Shown here: positions 51,204 to 60,568 of the stretch, piece by piece
Position numbering within the stretch: position 1 is the first letter of the stretch
How the letters are laid out: each line of letters begins with the position of its first letter
Assembly (NCBI RefSeq): GCF_014647035.1
Contig: NZ_BMOK01000003.1
Location: 1 to 64,000, forward strand
Source: Sporolactobacillus putidus
Lineage (GTDB): Bacteria > Bacillota > Bacilli > Bacillales > Sporolactobacillaceae
Length of the DNA: 64,000 nt
Direction: 5' to 3'
The notes under the pieces: model-generated
Told to the model about the DNA's origin: nothing
Databases searched by the model: none
The model's input: only the letters and a program-made list of their open reading frames with translations
Translations under genes and position numbers: made by a program

Positions 51204-52223
51204 GTGAGCAAGGTAAGAAAACAGACATGGCGATTTGATCATCCGATTTATCTAGCCGCTACCGGAACGGCGGTCGGGCCGTTAGAGGCGCGCGGCCCGC
51301 TTTCCGGAAATTTTGATAAGGCCTATAACTCGCTGAATTGCGGAGAGAAAGATTGGATTGAAGCAGAACGGGCTCTGATGCGCCGGGCGATCTCATATTG
51401 TCTCGCCAAAGCGGGAAAGCAAGAAGGAGACATGGATCTTTTTCTTGCGGGGGATCTCACGGATCAGACGGTTACATCCAATTTTATCGCCAAGGAGAAC
51501 CGTGTTCCGTTTATCGGTATGTTTGGTGCCTGTTCAACGTCCATGGAGACACTGGCTGCCGGGGCGCAGCTGGTTGACAGCGGATATGCGGATAATGTTC
51601 TGTGCGCGGTCAGCAGCCATAACGCCACGGCGGAGCGCCAGTTCCGTAATCCAACAGAATACGGCGGACCTCTGAATCTGACCCAAACCTTTACGGTGAC
51701 CGGAGCCGGAGCGGCCATCGTGACGAAGGAACGGGGTAAGGTCAGGGTATGCGAGGCAACGATCGGGAGAGTGATTGATTGGGGAATCGGGGATCCGAAC
51801 AACTTGGGTTCTGCGATGGCCCCAGCAGCCGCTGACACCATCTGGACCCATTTTCAAGATACGGGCCGGGTGCCTGATGACTACGACCTGATCGTGACAG
51901 GGGATCTCTCAAGCGTTGGCACCCCTATTCTGAAAGAATTGCTGATCGAGAAAGGGCTTGACATCTCCAACGTTCATCAGGATTGCGGGCTCATGATCTA
52001 TAGTTCGGACCAGCCGGTCGGTGCGGGAGGAAGCGGATGCGCCTGTTCCGCGGTAGTTACGTACGGCTATCTGTACAAAAGGCTGGCGGAAGGTTCATTG
52101 AAAAGGGTTTTGGTCGTGGCAACCGGCGCGCTCCTGAATAAAGCGACACCAAAACAGAAAGACACAATCCCGTGCATTGCCCACGGTGTCGTTCTAGAGA
52201 CAGCGAAGGAGGGAGATCAATGA
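51204..52223 (+). CDS. spoVAD: Stage V sporulation protein AD
   Basis: This 339-residue thiolase-like protein binds dipicolinic acid for import into the forespore. It shows [18 protein letters not shown], the Cys region [33 protein letters not shown], and [27 protein letters not shown] start eight bases from GGAGG. It overlaps spoVAE by four bases at the 3' end (ATGA). Confidence 0.95.
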   Translation: MSKVRKQTWRFDHPIYLAATGTAVGPLEARGPLSGNFDKAYNSLNCGEKDWIEAERALMRRAISYCLAKAGKQEGDMDLFLAGDLTDQTVTSNFIAKENRVPFIGMFGACSTSMETLAAGAQLVDSGYADNVLCAVSSHNATAERQFRNPTEYGGPLNLTQTFTVTGAGAAIVTKERGKVRVCEATIGRVIDWGIGDPNNLGSAMAPAAADTIWTHFQDTGRVPDDYDLIVTGDLSSVGTPILKELLIEKGLDISNVHQDCGLMIYSSDQPVGAGGSGCACSAVVTYGYLYKRLAEGSLKRVLVVATGALLNKATPKQKDTIPCIAHGVVLETAKEGDQ

Positions 52224-52570
52224 TTTTTCTCTACGCTTTTCTCGTCGGCGGGGCAATATGCGTGGTCGGACAATTGCTTATGGATCTTTTCAAACTTTCA
52301 CCTGTACATGTCGTTGTTTCATTTGTCGTTCTTGGCGCTCTGCTTGACGCGTTCGGTCTCTACGATAAACTGATCGCGTTTGCCGGCGCAGGTGCGACGA
52401 TTCCCATTACCAGTTTCGGCCACTCTCTCCTTCATGGTGCGATGTCAGAGGGGCATGAGCATGGTTATCTCGGGGTTGCGATCGGCATTTTTAAGCTGAC
52501 CTCCTCCGGCATTACCTCGGCCATTCTGTTCGGCTTTCTTGTCGCACTCTTCTTCAAGCCTAAAGGGTAA
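52220..52570 (+). CDS. spoVAE: Stage V sporulation protein AE (SpoVAEb)
   Basis: This 116-residue, three-to-four-helix membrane protein is related to Spo[72 protein letters not shown]. The SD GAAGGAGGG precedes ATG, which overlaps the spoVAD stop. It corresponds to the conserved SpoVAEb. No SpoVAEa-like gene follows. Confidence 0.93.
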   Translation: MIFLYAFLVGGAICVVGQLLMDLFKLSPVHVVVSFVVLGALLDAFGLYDKLIAFAGAGATIPITSFGHSLLHGAMSEGHEHGYLGVAIGIFKLTSSGITSAILFGFLVALFFKPKG

Positions 52571-52601
52571 TCAGAAAGTAACTAGAAGGAAGGCGGAGGC
52601 T

Positions 52602-54092
52602 ATGCAAAAGCAAGAGGAAAAAACACCGATCAGTGCCGATATCAGAGAAAATTCCGAAAAAATGCGGCAAATTCTTGATTTTGGTCCGGCCAATTTTGAT
52701 ATGGGGGAACGCAGCATCCGGCTGCTTGGACAGGAAAGCAAGATTTACTATACAAACAGCCTGATGGACACAAGCATACTGGTAGTTATGATGCGCGAGT
52801 TCATGCGTTTTTCAAACGATAATGAACACACTTCCGATGTTTTCCAGGAAATTAAACAGCATCTTGTTCATGAACAGGTCGAGGAGATCACCACGCTTAA
52901 TGATGTGGTTGATAAAATGCTTACCGGCCGGATCGTTTTGTTGGTGGACGGTGAAACAACCGGATTTTCGATCGACCTTCGCCACTATCCCGGGCGTCAG
53001 CCTCAGGAACCTGAAGTCGAAAAAGTTGTGCGCGGATCAAAAGACGGATTTACGGAAAACATTATTGAAAATTCCGGCTTGATCCGTCGTCGCATTCGTG
53101 ATCCTCACTTCCGCAGTGAACTGGTTCAGGTCGGTGAACGATCGAAAACCGATGTAAGTCTGTGCTACATAAAGGATTTAGCCAATCCAGAATTGATTAA
53201 AACGTTAAAAAAAGAGCTTAAGTCTATCAAAATTGACGGGATACCTATGGCGGACAACGCAGTTGAAGAATTTGTCCTTAAACAGGGCTGGAATCCATTC
53301 CCGCTTGCACGCTATACCGGGCGTCCGGATGTAGCTGCTGCACACATTTTAGAAGGACATGTCGTCATGATCACAGACACTTCCCCCAGTGCCATGATTT
53401 TGCCCACAACATTCTTCCATCATATACAACATGCTGAGGAATACCGTCAGGTAACGATATCGGGCGCGTATGAGCGGTGGGCACGTTTTATTGCTATATT
53501 CGCTTCTATTTTCTTGGTCCCTCTCTGGCTTTTACTTGTACAGGATCATCTTCTGCCATCTCAGCTGAGTTTTATCGGACCGGACAAAAAAAATTTCCAC
53601 ATTCCGCTGCTCATTCAAATTCTTATTGCGGAGGTAGGTATCGAAACGTTGCGGATGGCCGCGATACATGTACCGACTCCTCTTTCGACGGCTCTTGGCC
53701 TAATAGCGGCTGTCCTGATCGGGCAGATTGCCATTGAAGTGGGTGTCTTCGTACCGGAAGTCATTCTTTACACTTCCGTTTCAGCAGTCGGCGGATTTGC
53801 AACACCGAGCTATGACCTCCAGCTGGCCAATAAGATTGTCAGAGTCGTGCTGATTTTGACGGTTGCCTTTTTTCATGTGCCCGGATTCATGATTGTGACC
53901 ACTTTGACAATCATCTATCTTTCACATGTCAAAAACCTGAATACACCCTATTTATGGCCGTTTATTCCCTTTAATCCGACCGGTCTCTACAATATCCTGA
54001 TCCGCCGAGCGATGCCGACATCCGTGCTTCGTCCAAGTATTGTCCGTCCGCTGGATAAGTACCGTCAACCTGTTAAAAGCAAGTCGAATTAA
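52602..54092 (+). CDS. spoVAF: Stage V sporulation protein AF (GerA-type A subunit homologue)
   Basis: This is a 496-residue member of the GerAA/SpoVAF family. It has a soluble N-terminal region (1-290) and five C-terminal membrane helices (from about 300) with VPLWLLLVQDHLLPSQLSF and FVPEVILYTSVSAVGGFATPSYDLQLANKIVRV. It ends in YRQPVKSKSN. In Bacillus it modulates germinant-receptor signalling with SpoVAEa. ATG 52602 is two bases after GGAGG. It is the last spoVA gene here. Confidence 0.94.
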   Translation: MQKQEEKTPISADIRENSEKMRQILDFGPANFDMGERSIRLLGQESKIYYTNSLMDTSILVVMMREFMRFSNDNEHTSDVFQEIKQHLVHEQVEEITTLNDVVDKMLTGRIVLLVDGETTGFSIDLRHYPGRQPQEPEVEKVVRGSKDGFTENIIENSGLIRRRIRDPHFRSELVQVGERSKTDVSLCYIKDLANPELIKTLKKELKSIKIDGIPMADNAVEEFVLKQGWNPFPLARYTGRPDVAAAHILEGHVVMITDTSPSAMILPTTFFHHIQHAEEYRQVTISGAYERWARFIAIFASIFLVPLWLLLVQDHLLPSQLSFIGPDKKNFHIPLLIQILIAEVGIETLRMAAIHVPTPLSTALGLIAAVLIGQIAIEVGVFVPEVILYTSVSAVGGFATPSYDLQLANKIVRVVLILTVAFFHVPGFMIVTTLTIIYLSHVKNLNTPYLWPFIPFNPTGLYNILIRRAMPTSVLRPSIVRPLDKYRQPVKSKSN

Positions 54093-54095
54093 AAC

Positions 54096-54124
54096 TTGTC
54101 TTTGTTCCCTGATCATGATACACT
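54096..54124 (+). promoter_or_regulatory. Promoter of the lysine riboswitch-lysA unit
   Basis: TTGTCT (54096-54101), 17 bp, TACACT (54119-54124). Transcription would start about 54131, ahead of the riboswitch. Confidence 0.6.
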
Positions 54125-54154
54125 TACACTAAATTTCACACGATCTCATCCTTT

Positions 54155-54335
54155 GAACAGATAAGAGGAGCAAGGCGAATGAGTACGGAATGGGAGCCCA
54201 GGGAGCAGCGATCATTCCGGAAAGGTCAACTTGCCGAAGCGCCTGTTTTCCTAAAAGCAGGCTGCTGGGCTGCCGCCAAACAGGCTGCAGACTGTCACTG
54301 CGGATAAAATAATGAAGCGGTGGAGCACTTTTCGA
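54155..54335 (+). promoter_or_regulatory. Lysine riboswitch (L box) upstream of lysA
   Basis: Conserved L-box blocks occur in order: AGAGGAGC near 54164, GAGTACGG near 54180, GCCGAAGC near 54234, CTGTCACTG near 54293 and GGTGGAGC near 54318. A GCCTG/CAGGC-type stem lies between. This order matches the lysine-sensing aptamer. The closing P1 helix is hard to draw, and the switch (terminator or SD sequestration before the TTG at 54470) was not resolved. Confidence 0.75.
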
Positions 54336-54469
54336 GCGAACGGATACGACACGGCCTGTATACTTCGCTATGCAGGTCTATTTGTTTGGTGCGAAAGCCT
54401 CTGATCAAAAAGAGCGATGGAACGGGATATAGCGGAAGTGCGTCGGCATGGATGGAAGGGGAGATTTTT

Positions 54470-55792
54470 TTGTACGGGACACAAACGATCGGAAAAGACG
54501 GTCATCTTTATATTGGCGGAATAGATACCGTCCGGCTTGCCGAAGAGTTCGGGACGCCGCTTTATGTTTATGATACAGCTCTGATGAAACAAAAAATCAG
54601 GTCATTTAAGGAGGCCTTCTCCAAGCACACCGCTTTGAGCTGGCAGATTGCTTATGCAAGCAAAGCCTTTTCGACTCTTGCGATGATCCAGCTTGCGGGT
54701 GATTTCGGCCTTTCATTGGATGTTGTGTCCGGCGGTGAACTTTATACCGCTCTGAAAGCGGGATTTCCGGCAGAACGTATTCACTTTCACGGCAATAACA
54801 AGTCTAAGGATGAACTGGCAATGGCTCTGGATGCGAAAATAGGTGCAGTCATTGTTGATAACTTTTCAGAATTGAATGTACTTGATCAGATGTGTGCCGA
54901 AAGAGGGCAGAATATGGAGATTCTACTGAGGATCACGCCCGGAGTTGAGGCACATACCCACGAATTTATTATGACCGGGCATGATGATACAAAGTTCGGG
55001 TTCAATCTGGATAATGGAATGGCCGAGAGAGCAGTCCTTTTGGCCTTGAGGTCTGAACATCTCGCACTGAAGGGCCTTCACTGCCATATTGGTTCGCAAA
55101 TTTTCGAGACAGAGGGTTTTGTCAGGGCAATCCGAGCGATCTTCAGCCATATGAATGTGTGGACGCGCAAAATGAATTTCCACATGAAGGTGCTGAACGT
55201 CGGTGGAGGTTTCGGAATCAAGTATACCGGCAGCGATCATCCGCTTCCGATCGGCCGGTTCATTGATGCTATCGTTGATACGATTGAGGATGAATGTGCA
55301 CGGCATTCTCTGAGCGTTCCGGAAGTATGGATCGAACCCGGCCGGTCCATCGTTGGCGAAGCGGGAACAACACTGTATACCTTGGGTTCGTCAAAAGATA
55401 TTCCAGGTATCCGAAAATATATAGCCGTTGACGGGGGAATGGCCGATAATATTCGTCCCGCCCTGTATCAGGCGAACTATGAAGCTATTTGTGCGAACCG
55501 TGCCAATGAACCGGCAGATCAGAGTGTGACGATTGCCGGAAAATGCTGTGAAACGGGTGATGTTCTGATTAAGGATGCGCTTGTTCCTGAATCCTTCAAA
55601 AGCGGGGATCTTCTGGCTGTTCTCTGTACAGGGGCTTACGGCTACTCCATGGCCAGCCACTATAACAGGCTTCCGAATCCGGCGGTCGTTTTTGTGGAAG
55701 ACGGGGAAGCATCTATTGTCGTGCGCAGGGAGACCTATGAAGATCTGATTCGGCATGATGTGCCGCTGAAGACATTCTCATCACGTGAATGA
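54470..55792 (+). CDS. lysA: Diaminopimelate decarboxylase
   Basis: This 440-residue PLP enzyme makes lysine from meso-diaminopimelate. The PLP lysine is in VAYASKAF-like context (AYASKAFSTLAMIQLA), with HGNNKSKDEL, GLHCHIGSQIF, NVGGGFGIKY, EPGRSIVGEAGTTLYT and CTGAYGYSMASHYNR. The TTG at 54470 has GAAGGGGAG at seven bases and aligns with the Bacillus start. The longer GTG frame begins inside the riboswitch. Expression is controlled by the lysine riboswitch upstream. Confidence 0.95.
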   Translation: MYGTQTIGKDGHLYIGGIDTVRLAEEFGTPLYVYDTALMKQKIRSFKEAFSKHTALSWQIAYASKAFSTLAMIQLAGDFGLSLDVVSGGELYTALKAGFPAERIHFHGNNKSKDELAMALDAKIGAVIVDNFSELNVLDQMCAERGQNMEILLRITPGVEAHTHEFIMTGHDDTKFGFNLDNGMAERAVLLALRSEHLALKGLHCHIGSQIFETEGFVRAIRAIFSHMNVWTRKMNFHMKVLNVGGGFGIKYTGSDHPLPIGRFIDAIVDTIEDECARHSLSVPEVWIEPGRSIVGEAGTTLYTLGSSKDIPGIRKYIAVDGGMADNIRPALYQANYEAICANRANEPADQSVTIAGKCCETGDVLIKDALVPESFKSGDLLAVLCTGAYGYSMASHYNRLPNPAVVFVEDGEASIVVRRETYEDLIRHDVPLKTFSSRE

Positions 55793-55942
55793 TTCAGTCT
55801 GCGTATTGCGCAATTTCGGCTCTCCGTATTTATATGGATGCACTTTTCACAGCTTTTGGTTATAATATAGAGCGTGATATCTTTTTAAAGTAAAGGTTCA
55901 CGTGTGGAAAATTCATTATCTCGTGGTAATGAGGGGTCAAAA

Positions 55943-56317
55943 ATGCTGATTCGTTACAAAAAGAGTTATGAAAAGATAGCTATGGGTTTGCTGTCTTTTG
56001 TCCCGTCGGAGAAAGAGATAAAGGTGCTTCTGCAGACAATAAGGAAGTATGAAGAAGATGAAAAATGGCAGCTATTTTTATGGAAAAACGGGGATGACAT
56101 CATCGGCGTGGTCGGCATTCATTTTAAAAACGATCATGAAGCGGAGATTGAGCATATCAGTGTCAACCCGTCGTACCGTGCGCAGGGCGTCGGTAGGGCC
56201 ATTATTCTTGCACTTGGCACGGCGCTTGGCGAAGACGTGCGAGTTGTACCGTCAGCGGCAATAAAATCTTATTTTGAAAATTGTTTTCGCGAAGAAGAAA
56301 AAGAAACCAAAGATTGA
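55943..56317 (+). CDS. ribT: RibT-type GNAT acetyltransferase
   Basis: This 124-residue GNAT protein starts MLIRYKKSYEKIAMGLLSF and contains the acetyl-CoA motif IEHISVNPSYRAQGVGRAII, as RibT does. RibT substrates are unknown; in Bacillus it sits beside the riboflavin operon, but here no rib genes are adjacent, only lysA and scpA. ATG 55943 follows GAGGGG. A terminator follows. Confidence 0.88.
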   Translation: MLIRYKKSYEKIAMGLLSFVPSEKEIKVLLQTIRKYEEDEKWQLFLWKNGDDIIGVVGIHFKNDHEAEIEHISVNPSYRAQGVGRAIILALGTALGEDVRVVPSAAIKSYFENCFREEEKETKD

Positions 56318-56331
56318 CTGGTTTCTTTTTT
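56303..56331 (+). terminator. Intrinsic terminator after ribT
   Basis: GAAACCA (56303-56309) and TGGTTTC (56319-56325) with a 9-nt loop, then six T. Confidence 0.9.
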
Positions 56332-56573
56332 CATTTGATAATCTGGAAAATGAATGATTCAGCGAACGTGTTTTGTTGTGCATTCTATCGGTGTTTTTAA
56401 AAATAGCGATGCCGAAGTTTTTTTGCAAGTTTCGTCAGTTAAGTGAAGGATGCGTCACTGCTGAGACGGTCTGAACGGCGAAGATCGGCTGTGATTGATT
56501 GCGCAGCGGATTCACGGAATAGATGCACTGTGCTATGATATTGGCATCAAGAATGGAATCAGAGGGATGAAGT

Positions 56574-57362
56574 TTGGAATACACAGTGAAAATTGATGCT
56601 TTCGAGGGTCCTCTTGATTTGCTTCTGCATTTAATCAAGAAACTGGAGATCGATATTTATGATATTCCGGTTGCGGAGATCACCGATCAGTATCTGGATT
56701 TTATTCATCAGATGCAAAGGCTCGAACTGGATATTGCTAGTGAGTATCTGGTGATGGCCGCGACACTCATTGCGATGAAAAGCCGAATGCTGCTTCCCAA
56801 ACCTGAATTGCCTGATGAAGATGCGGACGAATCCTATGAGGATCCGGAAGAAACTCGCGAGGCACTGATGCAGCAGCTGATTGACTACCGGCGTTATAAA
56901 GAGGCGGCAGAAGAATTGAGGACAAATGAAACGGAGCGGATGCAGCTCTTTTCGAAACTTCCGAGTGATCTGAGCCGTTACGCCAGTAATGATACAACAC
57001 CGATCCCCGTATCCGGACGGGCAACGATTCACGATATGCTGAAGGCATTTCAAAGGATGATGATCAGAAAAAGACTGGAAGCACCCCTTGATACGAAAAT
57101 TGCCCGGCAGGTCCTGCCAATCGGACGTCAAATGAATGAAATGATCGGCACTCTGAGGCGCGCCGGCCGTCCTGTCAGTTTTGATTCCTTTTTCCAGTAT
57201 CGGGATCGGACAAGCGTCGTTGTTACCTTTCTTGCTCTATTGGAGCTGATGAAAAAAAATGTGATTTATTGTATCCAGAAAACAAATTTTGCCGATATTA
57301 TGATCGGGCTTGGGGAAGGAGCTGATGAGTTTGAAGCAGGCACAGATGCGTTCAATTATTGA
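56574..57362 (+). CDS. scpA: Segregation and condensation protein A
   Basis: This 262-residue kleisin joins the SMC heads in the SMC-ScpAB chromosome condensin. The N-terminal FEGPLDLLLHLIKKLEIDIYDIPVAEITDQYL and the C-terminal winged helix (VVTFLALLELMKKNVIYCIQ) are typical. TTG start with AGAGGGA six bases upstream. The C-terminus overlaps the scpB start by 38 nt. Confidence 0.95.
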   Translation: MEYTVKIDAFEGPLDLLLHLIKKLEIDIYDIPVAEITDQYLDFIHQMQRLELDIASEYLVMAATLIAMKSRMLLPKPELPDEDADESYEDPEETREALMQQLIDYRRYKEAAEELRTNETERMQLFSKLPSDLSRYASNDTTPIPVSGRATIHDMLKAFQRMMIRKRLEAPLDTKIARQVLPIGRQMNEMIGTLRRAGRPVSFDSFFQYRDRTSVVVTFLALLELMKKNVIYCIQKTNFADIMIGLGEGADEFEAGTDAFNY

Positions 57363-57927
57363 AGGTCTTCTCTACCTGACCGGTGAGGAAGGTCTTATGG
57401 TTGATCAGATCAAAGGGGTCATTCCGGATTGTTCCGAACATGAAATCAGAAACATGGTTGAGAAAATGAAGAAGGATAATCTGGATAATGAGTCTTCCGG
57501 CCTGATGATTGTTGACCTTCCTGGCGGCTACCGGCTGACAACAAAGCCTTTTATGGCGGCATATGCCGAAAAATTCACGGCCATTCCAAAAACAGCACCG
57601 CTTTCTCAGGCTGCACTGGAGACCGTTGCGATTATCGCTTATAAGCAGCCCATTTCCCGGATCGCCATTGAGGAGGTACGGGGTGTCAAGTCGGAGAGGG
57701 CCATCCAAACGCTAATGACAAAGGGTTTAATTAAGGAGGTAGGGCGTGCAGAGGGGACAGGACGAGCAATTCTTTACGGAATTACATCCGTTTTTCTGGA
57801 TTATTTCGGACTGCACACACTCGATGAACTGCCGCCGCTGCTGGACGCGGCAATCCATCCGAACGAGCAGCTTGACGCTTTTGACCTTTTTTACGATAAA
57901 TATAAAGAGACAGTGAAAGATTTATAA
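57325..57927 (+). CDS. scpB: Segregation and condensation protein B
   Basis: This 200-residue condensin subunit is made of two winged-helix domains: MRSIIEGLLYLTGEEGLMVDQI, and SQAALETVAIIAYKQPISRIAIEEVRGVKSERAIQTLMTKGLI. ATG 57325 follows AAGGAGCTG. It is translationally coupled to scpA. The 250-bp gap that follows contains no supported gene. Confidence 0.95.
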   Translation: MSLKQAQMRSIIEGLLYLTGEEGLMVDQIKGVIPDCSEHEIRNMVEKMKKDNLDNESSGLMIVDLPGGYRLTTKPFMAAYAEKFTAIPKTAPLSQAALETVAIIAYKQPISRIAIEEVRGVKSERAIQTLMTKGLIKEVGRAEGTGRAILYGITSVFLDYFGLHTLDELPPLLDAAIHPNEQLDAFDLFYDKYKETVKDL

Positions 57928-58178
57928 TGCTCCGTACTTTGAAAGAATGTGAGAAGGTTCTGTTCCTCATTGACTCGATCTTTTCAGCGGCCTTGTACAG
58001 ATAATAGGTCTGCATCCCCGATTCCGTTCAAGTTTTCCGGCCTCTGCTCCGCTTTTCCTCCTTTTCCGCATCATCTGTTTCAGGCCTGCTCTTTCTAAAA
58101 CAAACAAAAAAAGATTAACTCATAATCTACCTGTCCAGGCATAAGCTTGTATTAACATCAGGACAGGGGATGGGTGTC

Positions 58179-59324
58179 ATGAGGGTCACATTGAAAAAAG
58201 CGGCCTGTGTTTTCTTATGTACGGCAATCTGTTTTTCTATTCTCCCTGGACAGGCCTTCGGAGCGGGACCGGGGGTCTCCGCACAGGCGGCCGTGTTGAT
58301 GGATCGTTCATCAGGGCGCATTTTATATGAAAAAAACGGTACTGAAGAACTTCCGATCGCAAGTATCACAAAAGTCATGACCGCAGTCCTTGCCATTGAA
58401 TCGGGGAAAATGAACCAAATGGTGACGATAAGCGATCAAGCGATCAAAGCCGGAGGATCCTCAATCTATCTTAAGCCCGGGGAAAAGATCAGGCTCGCAG
58501 ATCTGGTCTACGGACTGATGCTTCGCTCAGGAAACGATGCCGCCGTGGCTATAGCCGAGGCAGTTGCGCAAAGCGAAGCCGGTTTTGTGTTCCTGATGAA
58601 TGAGAAAGCCAGGCTGCTCGGTATGACGGATACACATTTTACGAACTCGAACGGGCTCGATAATCCCGATCATTATTCAACAGCGGACGATATGGCTATT
58701 CTTACTCAATATGCGATGAGTCACGCCCTTTTTCGTAAAATCGTTCAAACCAAAGTCTATAAGGCATCCGCAACAAACAAGGAGGGCGTCCGCCTCTGGC
58801 GGAATAAAAATAAAATGCTCACCCAATATCCGTTTTCGACAGGCGGGAAAACGGGATTTACAAGAACGGCCGGACGCACACTGATTTCCACCGCTTCAAA
58901 GAATCAGCTTGATTTGATTGCCGTGACGCTAAATGACGGCAATGATTGGCTGGATCACAAAAATCTGTTTGAATGGGCGTTTTCTGTATATCAGCAGACA
59001 GAAGTGGTAAGAAAAGGGAAATTCGAGGCAAATGCGGATCCTTTTTATCGCGGACATCTCTATGCTTCAAGGTCACTTTTCCTTCCGCTTACCAAAGACG
59101 AGCAAAGAAGCTTTACCAAAAAACTGATTCTGATCAGACCGCCGGTACAAAATAAAAATTGGACGCCTCCGTCACCGGCGGGGCGTGTCGTGATCCTGCT
59201 CGGAAACCGCGAAATTGCCGAAGTTCCCCTTTTCTACGAAAAAGCCAAAGAGAAAACCAAGGGATTATGGCCCCTTTTCGCAGATTTTTTTAAGGCGGAG
59301 TTTACAGGGAGTGAGTTGCCATGA
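58179..59324 (+). CDS. dacB: D-alanyl-D-alanine carboxypeptidase DacB
   Basis: This 381-residue sporulation PBP5-type enzyme has a signal peptide (KKAACVFLCTAICFSI... cut near AFGAG), SxxK IASITKVMT, SxN SGNDAAVAIAE, KTG GGKTGFTRTAG, a C-terminal beta domain and a Trp/Phe-rich membrane tail. It controls cross-linking of spore cortex peptidoglycan with SpmA and SpmB. ATG 58179 is nine bases from AGGGG; an ATG nine bases earlier is possible. Overlaps spmA (ATGA). Confidence 0.94.
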   Translation: MRVTLKKAACVFLCTAICFSILPGQAFGAGPGVSAQAAVLMDRSSGRILYEKNGTEELPIASITKVMTAVLAIESGKMNQMVTISDQAIKAGGSSIYLKPGEKIRLADLVYGLMLRSGNDAAVAIAEAVAQSEAGFVFLMNEKARLLGMTDTHFTNSNGLDNPDHYSTADDMAILTQYAMSHALFRKIVQTKVYKASATNKEGVRLWRNKNKMLTQYPFSTGGKTGFTRTAGRTLISTASKNQLDLIAVTLNDGNDWLDHKNLFEWAFSVYQQTEVVRKGKFEANADPFYRGHLYASRSLFLPLTKDEQRSFTKKLILIRPPVQNKNWTPPSPAGRVVILLGNREIAEVPLFYEKAKEKTKGLWPLFADFFKAEFTGSELP

Positions 59325-59914
59325 TTAATGTGATATGGGTGGCTCTGTTCGTCATTGGCATGGTGTACGCGGCGTTTCACGGGACGATGAACTCGGTCAA
59401 TCAGGCCGTTTTTCAATCTGCTTCAGACGCGGTAGCGATCTGTATCGGGCTGATCAGCGTGCTTATTTTCTGGCTCGGCTTAATGAAGATTGCGGAAAAA
59501 TCGGGACTGCTGGAAAAATTAAGCCGCTTATTTAAACCGGTCATGAGGCTGCTCTTTCCCGAGGTGCCTGCCGACCATCCGGCTATGGGCTACATTCTAT
59601 CGAACACGATTGCTAATCTGTTCGGACTTGGAAACGCGGCGACACCGATGGGGATCAAGGCGATGAAGGAGCTGAAAAAATTAAACGGGGGAAGTACGAA
59701 GCCAAGCCGTTCGATGATTACGCTGCTTGCTCTGAATACATCCGGCCTGACCCTTGTCCCGGCGACTGTCATCGCGATCAGGATGAAGTACGGGTCCGCT
59801 TCCCCGACAGATATTGTCGGACCGACACTGCTGGCAACATTGTGTACCACACTGTCGGCCATCCTGATCGACCGGTTCTTCTATCATCGTCGCAAGCGAA
59901 GGGAGAGGAAGTAA
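59321..59914 (+). CDS. spmA: Spore maturation protein A
   Basis: This 197-residue nucleoside-recognition-like (Gate) membrane protein has FWLGLMKIAEKSGLLEKLSRLFKPVMRLLFPEVP, the NTIANLFGLGNAATPMGIKAMKEL segment and the LALNTSGLTLVPATVIAIR motif. It acts with SpmB in spore core dehydration. The ATG overlaps the dacB stop. Confidence 0.95.
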   Translation: MINVIWVALFVIGMVYAAFHGTMNSVNQAVFQSASDAVAICIGLISVLIFWLGLMKIAEKSGLLEKLSRLFKPVMRLLFPEVPADHPAMGYILSNTIANLFGLGNAATPMGIKAMKELKKLNGGSTKPSRSMITLLALNTSGLTLVPATVIAIRMKYGSASPTDIVGPTLLATLCTTLSAILIDRFFYHRRKRRERK

Positions 59915-60448
59915 TTGGCCTCAGTGACCGCACTTTCCATCTGGCTGATCCCGTCTCTCATCGGGATGATTCTTTTATACGGGACCTTTAAGCGGATTCC
60001 ATCATACGAGGCTTTTGTGGAGGGAGGAAAAGAAGGTTTCTCTCTTGCCGTCTCAATCATGCCGTTTCTGGTCGGCATGCTGACAGCGATCGCTGTATTT
60101 CGGTCATCCGGAGCGATGGATGCCCTGATTCGTTCAATCGGACCTTTACTCTCGGCCATCGGTATGCCTCCCGAAGTCGTTCCGCTGGCGATACTGCGCC
60201 CGATTTCAGGAACCGGTGCACTTGGCTTGATGAGTGATCTGATTAAAACGTACGGACCGGATTCTTTTATCGGGCGGCTGGCGTCGGTCATGCAGGGAAG
60301 TACGGACACGACTTTTTATGTAGTAACGGTTTATTTCGGCGCGGTGGGCGTTCAAAAGATCGGAGATGCCCTTAAGGTCGGACTTCTTGCTGATGCAATA
60401 GGTGTGATCTGCTCCGTCCTGATTGTCACGCTCGTCTTCGGAAAGTAA
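59915..60448 (+). CDS. spmB: Spore maturation protein B
   Basis: This 177-residue partner of SpmA has KRIPSYEAFVEGGKEGFSLAVSIMPFLVGMLTAIAVFRSSGAMD, GALGLMSDLIKTYGPDSFIGRLASVMQGSTDTTFYV. TTG start with GGGAGAGGAAG, one codon after spmA. About five membrane helices. Confidence 0.95.
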   Translation: MASVTALSIWLIPSLIGMILLYGTFKRIPSYEAFVEGGKEGFSLAVSIMPFLVGMLTAIAVFRSSGAMDALIRSIGPLLSAIGMPPEVVPLAILRPISGTGALGLMSDLIKTYGPDSFIGRLASVMQGSTDTTFYVVTVYFGAVGVQKIGDALKVGLLADAIGVICSVLIVTLVFGK

Positions 60449-60568
60449 ATGAACTCGAACGCTCCACTCAACAACATATTCTAAAGTAAATACGGTCCAA
60501 AAGAGTGAACAAAGATTGAAACTTGAGAAAAGTTTCCGCCGGCGTTATGATATTGCTGAGGTGAAATG

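Noticed and set aside
54320-54469. Longer lysA start at GTG 54320
   Set aside because: It begins inside the riboswitch and lacks an SD. The TTG at 54470 has a strong SD and aligns with known LysA N-termini.
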